Shown in pieces: positions 1 through 8,217 of a stretch of 16,940 nucleotides of DNA. The stretch covers positions 1-16,940 of the forward strand of contig JAAKFP010000010.1 in assembly GCA_011065005.1 (NCBI GenBank), in the 5' to 3' direction. The notes under the pieces were generated by a model. It searched no databases, was not told the origin of the DNA, and saw only the letters and a list, made by a program, of their open reading frames with translations. Source of the DNA: Chlamydiota bacterium. GTDB taxonomy: Bacteria; Chlamydiota; Chlamydiia; Chlamydiales; Waddliaceae. A program made the position numbers and the translations under genes. The first letter of the stretch is position 1, and each line of letters starts with the position of its first letter.

Positions 1-2448
1 TATTCGTATTTAGGAAAAACCAAAGGAGAAAGTCTGAGTCTAAAGATTTTTGATATATCTCAAAAAAATGTCCTTAAAAAAATATTCCCTGTTCAGGATT
101 TAGAAATCTCAAGAGTGGAGCAAGTTTTTGAAAAAAGCAATCTTCGCTCTTTAATTGAAATTTTGGTTCATAGAAATCTTTTATCTATAAGGTATTTGCC
201 ATCTAGCCAACAACAAGTTAGGCAGGAAGACTGTGAGCTAGCCCTGACCCAAGCTATTGGTGAGTTGCAAATGAGAGATCCAATCCCCAACTTTTCTTTT
301 TTCCAAAAGGAAAACCCCAAACTCACAGATCTTTATCTTCAATTGGCACAAACCCATGACAAAGAAGGAGAGTACAAGGAAGCATTAGACGTTTATGCCA
401 AAGTCTTTCAATATACAAAGAACTGGTCTGCTTATCAAGACATGCCTACTTTATTTGAAAAGATGGGAGAACCCAGAAAGGCCATTCTAGCCAATTTGTA
501 TCTTGCCCAATACCAACTGAAAGATGGCAAACTTCCAGAGGCAATACGCACTCTTGAGAAAAGCCAACAATTCAAATCCTTTTGTTTGCAAAGCGACCTT
601 GTACTAATGAAGTTGTTTCAGTTCGCTAATCAGGATGAAAAAGCTAAGCAGCTAGCAATCAAATCAGCTGCAACTATGTCTAAACAAAATCGTGATGAGG
701 CAATTACTTTATACAAACAAATCCTAAGCCAAAACCCGAATCAATTCGACCTTTATCCCTGCTTGGCTCGGTTGGTAGATAATCCTCAAGAAAAAGCGCA
801 AGTTCTACTAAAAGGAGCTTGTCATGCTGTAGAACAAGAAGATTATGACCTTGCAGAGGATTTTTGCAGTGAAGCATCCAAGTATTCAGAAGGTTCCTTC
901 GTCGATCAACTTATTTCCTTTGATCTTTTAAAAATAAAAAGAAACATTCCTGCAATAACAGACAAGCTCCTTCTTTTGGCAAAAATCTTTGAAGAAAGAG
1001 GACAGTCAAACGACTTGCTAAGAGTCCATAAAATGCTTTTTCAGATCGAAAAACAGCCTGAGTACTGCCAACAAATAATCAATGCATATAAAAAGCTTCA
1101 CAAACCTAACAAGCAAAAGGAATGGTATCTTATTTATTTGTCTCTACTTATTACAAAAAAAGATTGGCCAAAAGCTGAAAACATCGCTAAAAAAGCCCTT
1201 AAGAAGGCCACTGAAGCTGAAAAAGTGCCTTTATATGAGCAATTAGAAGTCGTTTATACCCATTGGGAAGAGCACCGGCTTGAAAATCTTTGGAGTCAAC
1301 TTGGAAAAATTTACCTCGCAAATAGACAGGTGTCTGAAGCAGAAAAGGTCTATCGCAAGGCTTTTGAAAGATTTCATGGATTTGACCAAGCTATGGCACT
1401 AGCAGATATACTTTGTCATCAAGGTAAAAATAAACAGGGTATCGAAATTTATTATAAGGCCTCCCTTCAGGCACTTGAACATAAAGATCTATCAAAGTTA
1501 ACTTTATGTAATAGGAAAATAAAAACAATCGATCCCCATTTCGAACATGTAGATGTAAACCAACGAATGCATCTTCTGTCCCAAGCTAGCATCTTGCAGT
1601 ATGCTCAAGCGTTACAAGAGGCGCAACAAAAAATTGCTGCCATAGAAAAAGAAAAACTTATGTTAGAAGAGACAGTGCAATTAGAAGCAAGAAGAAGAAT
1701 AGACGAAGAAGAGCAACTCACGAAAATTACCGTATTACAGCAAACAAGGCGAGAAGAGCTGTTGCAGCTTGGGTTTGGTAAAGCTCAATGGGAAAAATGT
1801 TTTGGAGTAGACATTGGAGTTGAACCTCCGCTCCCCGTAAATATTGAAGAAATTTTAAACCGTGAATGTCCTTTTACTGAGGGTATGAAAGTACGAGATA
1901 CCCACATGCTTGTACTTATACCCGGCCGAGTTGATGGGCAACCCCATGACCTTACAGTTCTTTCTAAACTGATCTGCGAGCAAACAGTGAGGGATAAAAT
2001 AGGATTTCAAGTCCAGGACGAAGAAGACTACCTTGACTCAAAATATAGGGAGGAGAACGGGGGTAGGTTTCCTTACTGGGTATTGATGACACGGAACTTT
2101 ATTTCGAAGTCTGCGCGGGGATGTTATTCTACGCTAACAACACTTTTGGGAGAATATTGTCTGAAAAGTGCTCAGCCCTATCAAGTGCCAACAGCACTAG
2201 AGGTAGCGACTTGCATGTTCATCGAATATATTCGTACAGGAAAAAGGCTTTATTTTAATGAAGAAGTAATGTGTAAAGAAAAAGGCTTTGGTGAATCGTA
2301 TATAAATGGTGATATGGCGAGTGTTTATCAAATAGGTGTTAATACAGTGGTTTTATTTCGCTGTGTGGGTCGGGATATAAGCATAGTTATTTCAGCCAGC
2401 AGCGTAAACTTCGCTCGTATGTCAGGGTTCCGGAGATTATTATGCTAG
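1..2448 (+). CDS. TPR/coiled-coil protein with chlamydial conserved C-terminal domain, 5' end outside window
   Basis: The frame is open from base 1, with no stop before the GTG at 115, so the true start lies upstream and 815 codons are visible. The first ~25 codons (…LSLKIFDIS…) look like the last strand of a WD40-type blade; this is weak. From about nt 310 to 1520 there are repeated helical pairs of TPR type (for example LYLQLAQTHDKEGEYKEAL and LGKIYLANRQVSEAEKVY). A charged coiled coil follows at nt 1580-1760. The last ~225 residues start at LGFGKAQWEKCFG and contain CPFTEGMKVRDTHMLVLIP, YWVLMTRN and LEVATCMFIEYIRTGKRLY. I recognise this block from memory as the C-terminal domain shared by many chlamydial TPR, WD40 and F-box-like proteins; its biochemical role is unknown to me. 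TPR arrays bind proteins, so a host-interacting or scaffold role is plausible. It ends in TAG; no partner gene is visible downstream. Confidence 0.85.
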   Translation, partial: YSYLGKTKGESLSLKIFDISQKNVLKKIFPVQDLEISRVEQVFEKSNLRSLIEILVHRNLLSIRYLPSSQQQVRQEDCELALTQAIGELQMRDPIPNFSFFQKENPKLTDLYLQLAQTHDKEGEYKEALDVYAKVFQYTKNWSAYQDMPTLFEKMGEPRKAILANLYLAQYQLKDGKLPEAIRTLEKSQQFKSFCLQSDLVLMKLFQFANQDEKAKQLAIKSAATMSKQNRDEAITLYKQILSQNPNQFDLYPCLARLVDNPQEKAQVLLKGACHAVEQEDYDLAEDFCSEASKYSEGSFVDQLISFDLLKIKRNIPAITDKLLLLAKIFEERGQSNDLLRVHKMLFQIEKQPEYCQQIINAYKKLHKPNKQKEWYLIYLSLLITKKDWPKAENIAKKALKKATEAEKVPLYEQLEVVYTHWEEHRLENLWSQLGKIYLANRQVSEAEKVYRKAFERFHGFDQAMALADILCHQGKNKQGIEIYYKASLQALEHKDLSKLTLCNRKIKTIDPHFEHVDVNQRMHLLSQASILQYAQALQEAQQKIAAIEKEKLMLEETVQLEARRRIDEEEQLTKITVLQQTRREELLQLGFGKAQWEKCFGVDIGVEPPLPVNIEEILNRECPFTEGMKVRDTHMLVLIPGRVDGQPHDLTVLSKLICEQTVRDKIGFQVQDEEDYLDSKYREENGGRFPYWVLMTRNFISKSARGCYSTLTTLLGEYCLKSAQPYQVPTALEVATCMFIEYIRTGKRLYFNEEVMCKEKGFGESYINGDMASVYQIGVNTVVLFRCVGRDISIVISASSVNFARMSGFRRLLC

Positions 2449-2571
2449 GGATAGTCTGGTTGTTGGATAGAATTCAAAGTGATCTTGGAGGAAACAATAA
2501 GGTGCAATCAATTTAGAGTTGGAGTGATGCAGCTTGGGCTTCTCCTGAACAGCACAAAAGAGGCTGATGTA

Positions 2572-2734
2572 TACCCCGCACGGTTTAGTTTGACTAGTTG
2601 TCTGTACTCATCTTTTCTCATCTGGCTTTGCATTCGACCTCGAAAACCCACTTGGGGTTATCTTCGGTCTCCATGCTTCGCCAGCCGGAAAAATCTGAGC
2701 ACATTCAACTAGCCAAACTAAACCGTGCGGGGTA
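2572..2734. mobile_element. 163-bp MITE-like element with ~30-bp terminal inverted repeats
   Basis: Bases 2571-2600 and 2706-2735 are inverted copies matching at 29 of 30 positions (outer end TACCCCGCACGGTTTAGTTT). Each end is bounded by TATA, which fits insertion with duplication of a TA dinucleotide, as made by IS630/Tc1-mariner transposases. The ~105-bp interior has no believable gene, so this would be a non-autonomous element. The repeat is seen directly; the family assignment is inference. A 77-codon plus-strand frame across it is only a by-product. Confidence 0.7.
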
Positions 2735-2889
2735 TAACCTATAAATCCACGGAGCAGATTTCTCTTAATTCATGTTTTGAGTGATACAATCTGTACAGCG
2801 GACCCCAACCACGAAAAGCTTGCAAAAGCCCCTAATTCTATCGACCCCCGGGATTGGGCAACTACTGCGGCAATGAAGGATAGGAAATC

Positions 2890-3168
2890 ATGGTGCTGTT
2901 CTATTTTCTCATTGTTATTTCCATTGCGGTGTTTTCCACCTTCATTTTTATCGTCGCTGGAATCGACCCTCAAAGCGCTCTTTCTCTGGTCACATTACTC
3001 ATCAACAATATCGGCATTGGATTTCGAATGGCTGCACCAACGGAATCCTTTGCTTTCCTTTCAGACTTTGGGTTAATTTTTTCTTCCCTTCTCATGGTCT
3101 TCGGTCGACTTGAATTCCTCGCTGTTCTTGCCGTAATGGTCCCCGCCTTCTGGCAACAGAACAAGTGA
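2890..3168 (+). pseudogene. trkH: C-terminal remnant of TrkH potassium uptake protein
   Basis: Ninety-two codons encode two hydrophobic segments and match the last transmembrane part of TrkH-type K+ transporters. They include the final pore loop region (NNIGIGF where TrkH has N(L/I)GPGL), then SDFGLIFSSLLMVFGRLE and a terminal (V/T)PAFW. Full TrkH is about 480 residues, so roughly four fifths are missing. In this frame a TAG lies at 2881-2883 and a TAA a little further upstream, and no other frame upstream (2736-2889) continues the protein. The NxGPG proline is also changed to isoleucine. The ATG at 2890 has no convincing ribosome binding site. I read it as a decayed gene, consistent with the surrounding repeats; translation of the fragment is not excluded. 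Confidence 0.75.
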
Positions 3169-3272
3169 AAACGGGGAGCGGAAGGCGGAAGGCGGGAGGA
3201 TGAAGGCCGCGAAGAAAAGTTTTATTTAAACGCGAAGGACACAGAGAAACAGAGAAAAATGCGAAAAAAACT

Positions 3273-3504
3273 GGCTCTTGTGAAGAATTGGGGCACAGAA
3301 TTAGATGGAATTGATGAGATTTTTATGTCGATAATAAATTACACCGTAACTAAGAAGTAGAAAAACAAAAAAAGGACCTTCGGCCCTTTGATTTTTCACA
3401 TTTTTGGTTGGGGCCATCGTCCCAGAAATAGTGACCTGAATAGTTACGAATTCATTATCTCATCAATTCCACCTAATTCTGTGCCCCAATTCTTCACAAG
3501 AACC
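3273..3504. mobile_element. ~232-bp element with 44-bp terminal inverted repeats
   Basis: Bases 3277-3320 and 3457-3500 are inverted copies with one mismatch in 44 (outer end CTTGTGAAGAATTGGGGCAC); similarity extends outward a few bases (GGCT/GGTT). A second inner pair, CGTAACTA at 3345-3352 and TAGTTACG at 3441-3448, continues the fold. The centre carries a terminator-like hairpin (3371-3389). No gene is inside. It resembles the ends of an insertion sequence brought together, or a MITE. I see no clear target duplication. The unit just left of it (3180-3260) is a simple purine-rich stretch with GGAAGGC and CGCGAAGGACAC motifs. Confidence 0.65.
3371..3389 (-). terminator. intrinsic terminator, best on the minus strand
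   Basis: On the minus strand AAAGGGCC-GAA-GGTCCTTT forms an 8-bp stem (one G-T pair) with a 3-base loop, directly followed by a run of T. On the plus strand the same hairpin is flanked by A and then TGATTTTT, so it may work weakly both ways. It lies in the middle of the inverted-repeat element 3273-3504 rather than at the end of a gene. Confidence 0.5.
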
Positions 3505-3594
3505 AAAAATCTTTATGAGCCCCCTCTCTGTTTTTTCCTATCTTTTATCCTTGCTAACATTGGCGACGTTAGCTATCCTAACGTTTATACAGTT

Positions 3595-3754
3595 AGGAGC
3601 TGGGCGAAAATAAGTTGTACATTTCTGATGACACAACGCTTCAGATGCGAGGCGCAAATTCGCAGACAACTTATTAGTTTTCAAGAATTTGCAACAAAGC
3701 AGATGAAGATGATGTGTTAGCAGAAATGTGCAAGTTGTTTTTGCCCAGCTCCTT
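3595..3754. repeat. imperfect palindromic element next to the ATPase gene
   Basis: The left arm (about 3595-3636) and right arm (about 3713-3754) are inverted copies. They share AGGAGCTGGGC exactly and are then roughly 80% alike through ACATTTCTG. An inner pair GCAAATTC / GAATTTGC continues the structure. Because of the symmetry both strands show 80-110-codon frames of similar sequence; these are by-products. The right arm ends about 15 bp before the ATPase start and contributes the codons of an alternative upstream GTG start (3728). Confidence 0.6.
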
Positions 3755-3760
3755 AGCATT

Positions 3761-3764
3761 GAGG
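3761..3764 (+). promoter_or_regulatory. ribosome binding site deciding the ATPase start
   Basis: GAGG sits five bases before ATG 3770. The longer GTG start at 3728 lies inside a palindromic repeat and has no such site, so 3770 is preferred. Confidence 0.55.
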
Positions 3765-3769
3765 TGCCC

Positions 3770-5083
3770 ATGGATATTGCGACAATCAATCAACGTCTTT
3801 TAGAAGGAAAGCTCAACAACGAAGTGATGTTTCCTCATCTATTCCGCCTACATCAGTCCGCTTTTGTTTTCCCTATTGACTTCGGTCTAGAGAAGCTACC
3901 TCAAGATCCGGGTATTCTTCTAATCCGTGGACCACGACAATACGGCAAAAGCACCTGGTTAGAGGGCCAGGTGGTAGATACGATAAAGACTTTTGGCCCC
4001 GGCAATGCGTTTTATCTGAATGGAGATTTTATTCCAAACATGGAGGCGCTTTCCAACGAGCTCTTCAAACTGGCAGTCTCCTTTCCGGTTAAGGCCAAGG
4101 TAAAGCGGATTTTCATCGACGAGATCACTGCCGTCAGACACTGGGAAACCGCCTTAAAACGGCTTGTCGACAATGGTACGCTCAAGGATATTCTCGTTGT
4201 GACAACCGGATCGAAGGCGACAGACCTTCGGCGCGGTGCCGAGCGGCTACCCGGACGCAAGGGGCGGCTCACACGAACGAGCTACCTATTCACACCCATT
4301 TCCTATCGAAATTTTCACAAGGTATGTCACAAGGTGTTGAAAAAAAACACGCTACATGCCTATTTACTATCCGGAGGCTCTCCCGTAGCCTGTGCTGAGT
4401 TAGCCGCCACAGGAAGGATTCCTGAATATGTGATCGAGTTGGTGCGAAACTGGATCGAGGGTGAGATCGCAAAGGAAGGTCGCCATCGCAGTGCGCTCGT
4501 CAACATCTTGAAAGTTCTCTTCCGGTTTGGGGGAACCCCTGTAGGACAGGCCAAACTAGCCCGCGAAGCGGGATTGGCGAACAATACTGTAGCACAGGGG
4601 TATATCGAGCTATTGCACGATCTTGGTTGTGTTGTCCCCGCTTATCCCTGGGATCTGCAGAAACAACATTATGTGCTCCGCAAGCCCTGTAAGTATCATT
4701 TGGTAAACCTTCTTGTCGCTAGTTGTTATGACCCAAATCAAGTGCGAAGCACTGCAGAGTTTGACCAGTTGTCAGCGGATCAACAAGGCATATGGTATGA
4801 GTGGGCTGTAGCACAGGAACTGCAAAGGCGTTCGAGTTTGAGGGGCCACGAGATTCTTAAACCCTTGGCCTTCTGGCAGACTAAGAATCATGAAATCGAT
4901 TTTTATGACAAGGAAGAGGGCTTTATCGAAGTGAAACGAGGCAAAAGTAATCCGCTGGAATTCGCCTGGTTTCCCAAACAGTTTGAGAAGAGAACCTTGA
5001 GGGTCATTAATCAGAACGTGTTCACAACCACGCAGCTGCAAGGAATTAACCTGGAAGACTTTCTCTTAGAAAAATCACCCTGA
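3770..5083 (+). CDS. AAA_14/DUF4143-type ATP-binding protein
   Basis: The protein has 437 residues from ATG 3770. Residues 45-165 form a P-loop ATPase. Walker A is GPRQYGKST (54-62, K60). Walker B is IFIDE (114-118, D117/E118). VVTTGSKATDLRRG (143-156) matches the sensor region. LSGGSP (200-205) and a helical middle part follow, as in AAA_14 proteins. The C-terminal DUF4143 part ends in HEIDF…GFIEVKRG (D377, E387, K389), the D…ExK pattern of a PD-(D/E)xK nuclease-like fold. Length is usual for the family, found across bacteria and archaea. Its cellular role is not established; DNA-related or mobile-element-related functions are often suspected. The gene stands alone between repeat zones and its base composition is more GC-rich than the flanks, so horizontal gain is possible. 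Confidence 0.85.
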   Translation: MDIATINQRLLEGKLNNEVMFPHLFRLHQSAFVFPIDFGLEKLPQDPGILLIRGPRQYGKSTWLEGQVVDTIKTFGPGNAFYLNGDFIPNMEALSNELFKLAVSFPVKAKVKRIFIDEITAVRHWETALKRLVDNGTLKDILVVTTGSKATDLRRGAERLPGRKGRLTRTSYLFTPISYRNFHKVCHKVLKKNTLHAYLLSGGSPVACAELAATGRIPEYVIELVRNWIEGEIAKEGRHRSALVNILKVLFRFGGTPVGQAKLAREAGLANNTVAQGYIELLHDLGCVVPAYPWDLQKQHYVLRKPCKYHLVNLLVASCYDPNQVRSTAEFDQLSADQQGIWYEWAVAQELQRRSSLRGHEILKPLAFWQTKNHEIDFYDKEEGFIEVKRGKSNPLEFAWFPKQFEKRTLRVINQNVFTTTQLQGINLEDFLLEKSP

Positions 5084-5206
5084 AAAGGGTCGTAAAAGGG
5101 GCCGTAAAAGGGGCCGTAGTAAAAGGGGCCGTAAAAGGGGCCGTAAAAGGGGCCGTAAAAGGGGCCGTGCCTGCATTAGTAAAAGGGGCCGTTAGTGAAA
5201 GGGGCC
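5080..5206. repeat. 12-bp tandem repeat array (GTAAAAGGGGCC)
   Basis: The unit GTAAAAGGGGCC occurs perfectly at 5092, 5104, 5119, 5131, 5143, 5155 and 5179. A degenerate first copy overlaps the ATPase stop codon (5080-5091), and a variant GTGAAAGGGGCC lies at 5195. The regular spacing is broken by GTA at 5116, a 12-nt spacer at 5167 and GTTA at 5191. The last variant is also the left arm of the REP-like hairpin at 5197-5233, suggesting that the array grew from that hairpin arm. There is no protein-coding reading. Confidence 0.9.
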
Positions 5207-5233
5207 GGTGACAATGCGCCAACGACCCCTTTC
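5197..5233. repeat. REP-like hairpin GAAAGGGG…CCCCTTTC
   Basis: An 8-bp perfect stem (5197-5204 with 5226-5233) is extended by CG pairs after one mismatch. The loop side reads ACAATGCGCCAACG. A near copy of the right half (ACAATGCACCAACGACCCC) recurs at 5807-5825, so this is a repeated intergenic element. It looks like the REP sequences mobilised by REP-associated Y1 transposases, but no such transposase gene is in the window. Confidence 0.5.
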
Positions 5234-5234
5234 T

Positions 5235-5286
5235 CAGCCATGTTGAAGAAGCCGATTGCTCGGCTTAGTCCAAATTATTTTTCTTA
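5235..5286. repeat. 52-bp direct repeat, copy 1
   Basis: The sequence from CAGCCATGTTGAAGAAGCC to TTTTTCTTA is repeated at 5584-5635 with one mismatch. This copy forms the left arm of the hairpin 5249-5338; copy 2 lacks the opposing arm. Confidence 0.85.
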
Positions 5287-5342
5287 GTCCAAATTTGAAG
5301 ACAGCCAAATTACTTGGACTAAGCCGAGCAATCGGCTTTTTT
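5249..5342 (+). terminator. long stem-loop with T-run, terminator-like
   Basis: Arms 5249-5273 and 5314-5338 are a perfect 25-bp inverted repeat (GCCGATTGCTCGGCTTAGTC…). They enclose a 40-base loop, and the right arm runs into TTTTTT. It could end transcription from the ATPase gene. The 13-mer CTTAGTCCAAATT is duplicated inside (5264 and 5283). The length of the stem suggests a repeat element rather than a plain terminator. Confidence 0.55.
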
Positions 5343-5407
5343 CCAGAAGCCATGCAAACGCATCTGCATATTCAAAAAATGTGCAACCTTTAAATAAACC
5401 CGTCCAT

Positions 5408-5580
5408 ATTATCCTAGAAAACGCAGTTGAAAATGATCTATAAATGCAAGATTTTGGTTCATAACTGCTTACAATGGAGGGTCACATTCCCATACGGTGA
5501 AGGGACCCTCCATTGTAAGCGGTTATGGGCCAAGAGATTGTGCTTAGAGATCGTTTTCAACTGCGTTTTTTAGGATTATT
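5408..5580. mobile_element. fold-back element, ~73-bp inverted arms
   Basis: Arms 5411-5483 and 5504-5576 are inverted copies identical at 61 of 73 positions by my count. Outer ends read ATCCTA(G/A)AAAACGCAG and the inner tips TTACAATGGAGGGTC are identical; the loop is 20 bases. Outer GTGCAA (5380) and TTGCAC (5579) may extend the pair. It has no coding capacity. It lies between the two copies of the 52-bp direct repeat. I infer a non-autonomous mobile element; the transposase family is unknown. Confidence 0.65.
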
Positions 5581-5583
5581 GCA

Positions 5584-5635
5584 CAGCTATGTTGAAGAAG
5601 CCGATTGCTCGGCTTAGTCCAAATTATTTTTCTTA
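5584..5635. repeat. 52-bp direct repeat, copy 2
   Basis: This is a second copy of 5235-5286 (one mismatch), starting right at the edge of the fold-back element. It is followed directly by the REP-like sequence GGTGAAAGGGGTCGG. Confidence 0.85.
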
Positions 5636-5636
5636 A

Positions 5637-5830
5637 GGTGAAAGGGGTCGGTGGTAACTTAGGCGCGACTACCTCGGAGCATTACATGATAAGAAAAACC
5701 CGGTAAAATGATTCGCTTTCGTCTAGCCGAAGGTCTGATCTCATTCATTAATTCAAAGTGAACAGTGAAAAGTAGCATTTTTGCTGATGTAGCACAAGAG
5801 TTATGCACAATGCACCAACGACCCCTTTCT
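5637..5830. repeat. REP-like hairpin split by ~153 bp
   Basis: GAAAGGGGTCGGTGG (5640-5654) and CCAACGACCCCTTTC (5815-5829) are inverted copies with one mismatch. Joined, they would rebuild the hairpin seen at 5197-5233. The 5654-5806 stretch between them has no gene; its ends carry a short TAACT/AGTTA inversion. This could be an insertion into a REP copy or a longer element sharing the same ends. Confidence 0.5.
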
Positions 5831-5838
5831 ACTGCAAG

Positions 5839-6084
5839 CTACGATTTTGATTTTTCGCAGGAACAGGGTTTTTCAGCAGTCCCTGCCGCATCACACTTCT
5901 TTGACCCATAATCGGTGATATAAAATCCAGAACCTTTAAACGACAAACCAATTCCACCGCCAGGTCCACGACGTAACGCACTCTTACCACACTCTGGACA
6001 CTCTTTTAAAGGATCGTCAGAAATCTTCTGGAACGCATCCATGACATGTTCACACTCTTCGCAATGATACTCATACGTTGGCAT
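5839..6084 (-). CDS. FmdB-family zinc ribbon protein
   Basis: This is an 81-residue protein opening MPTYEYHCEECEHVMD, the signature of the FmdB/CxxC_CxxC_SSSS regulatory-protein family. Two CxxC knuckles (C8/C11 and C29/C32) should bind one zinc ion. A glycine-rich stretch (GPGGGIG) and FKGSGFYITDYG follow as in the family. The tail is Cys/Lys/Ser-rich (CDAAGTAEKPCSCEKSKS). AAGGTGA lies four bases before the ATG. It begins 37 bp after groEL on the same strand with no terminator between, so it is probably the third gene of the chaperonin transcript. The family was named from a putative formamidase regulator; the exact role is unknown. Small zinc ribbons next to chaperonin genes may act in protein quality control, but that is conjecture. 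Confidence 0.9.
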   Translation of the reverse strand: MPTYEYHCEECEHVMDAFQKISDDPLKECPECGKSALRRGPGGGIGLSFKGSGFYITDYGSKKCDAAGTAEKPCSCEKSKS

Positions 6085-6121
6085 TTATTCACCTTCAAGA
6101 TTAAAAATAGCTAGGAGGCGG

Positions 6122-7837
<1,716 letters not shown>

Positions 7838-8140
7838 TTATGAAAGAACCCCAAGAATATCCTCTTCGGACAAGATGAGATACTCCTCATCCCGATCTTC
7901 CGAATACTGCACTTCTGTGCCAGCATAGGAACTGAAAAGAACACAATCCCCTTCTTTCACATGACAGGTTTCTATTTTTCCGGTCTCGTCAGCCTTCCCA
8001 GGGCCTACTGCAATAACAGTACCCTCTTTAGGTTTTTCTTGCGCTGTGTCAGGAAGAAGGATTCCCCCTTTACTCGTTTGGGCTTTAGAGCGTTTGATTA
8101 AGACTCGATTTCCCAGTGGTTTGATTTTGGTCTTTGTCAT
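7838..8140 (-). CDS. groES: co-chaperonin GroES (10 kDa)
   Basis: The protein has 100 residues from ATG 8140 (MTKTKIKPLGNRVLIKR). It shows the GroES fold signatures: IKPLGNRVLIKR, the mobile loop around KAQTSKGGILLPDTAQEKP, and EGDCVLFSSYAGTEV. It caps GroEL. AGGAG lies seven bases before this ATG. An in-frame ATG 11 codons upstream (8173) lies almost at the predicted transcription start and has no binding site, so it is rejected. It is the first gene of the groES-groEL-zinc ribbon operon, read from the promoter at 8184-8213. Confidence 0.97.
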   Translation of the reverse strand: MTKTKIKPLGNRVLIKRSKAQTSKGGILLPDTAQEKPKEGTVIAVGPGKADETGKIETCHVKEGDCVLFSSYAGTEVQYSEDRDEEYLILSEEDILGVLS

Positions 8141-8165
8141 TTCTACTCTCCTGATTTGATTGTTT

Positions 8166-8186
8166 AATTTCATAATGAATGAAATT
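8166..8186. promoter_or_regulatory. candidate operator, 8-bp inverted repeat at groES transcription start
   Basis: AATTTCAT-N5-ATGAAATT is a perfect 8-bp inverted repeat overlapping the -10 box and expected transcription start of groES. It is not a CIRCE element (TTAGCACTC-N9-GAGTGCTAA), and I found none nearby. It is AT-rich, so chance is possible. Confidence 0.35.
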
Positions 8187-8213
8187 TTACTGTGTAAAAG
8201 GAATTTCTGTCAA
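8184..8213 (-). promoter_or_regulatory. sigma-70-type promoter of the groES-groEL operon
   Basis: On the minus strand a perfect -35 TTGACA (8208-8213) and -10 TAAAAT (8184-8189) are separated by 18 bp. The predicted start near 8177 leaves a leader of roughly 37 bases before ATG 8140. It is the strongest promoter match in the window, fitting an abundant chaperonin. Confidence 0.75.
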
Positions 8214-8217
8214 GACC

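Noticed and set aside
115..117. GTG 115 as the start of the first gene
   Set aside because: The same frame is open back to base 1 and encodes plausible sequence, so the gene is 5'-truncated by the window edge.
2479..2712. 77-codon plus-strand frame
   Set aside because: It runs through the terminal repeats of a MITE and has no family resemblance.
3728..3730. GTG 3728 as the ATPase start
   Set aside because: It lies within a palindromic repeat and lacks a ribosome site; ATG 3770 has GAGG five bases upstream.
3388..3789. Overlapping 110- and 83-codon frames on opposite strands
   Set aside because: Their similar peptides (RSWAK…CTF) arise because the DNA is palindromic; no start signals or family match.
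5080..5206. CRISPR array
   Set aside because: Units are only 12 bp and mostly contiguous without unique spacers; no cas genes.
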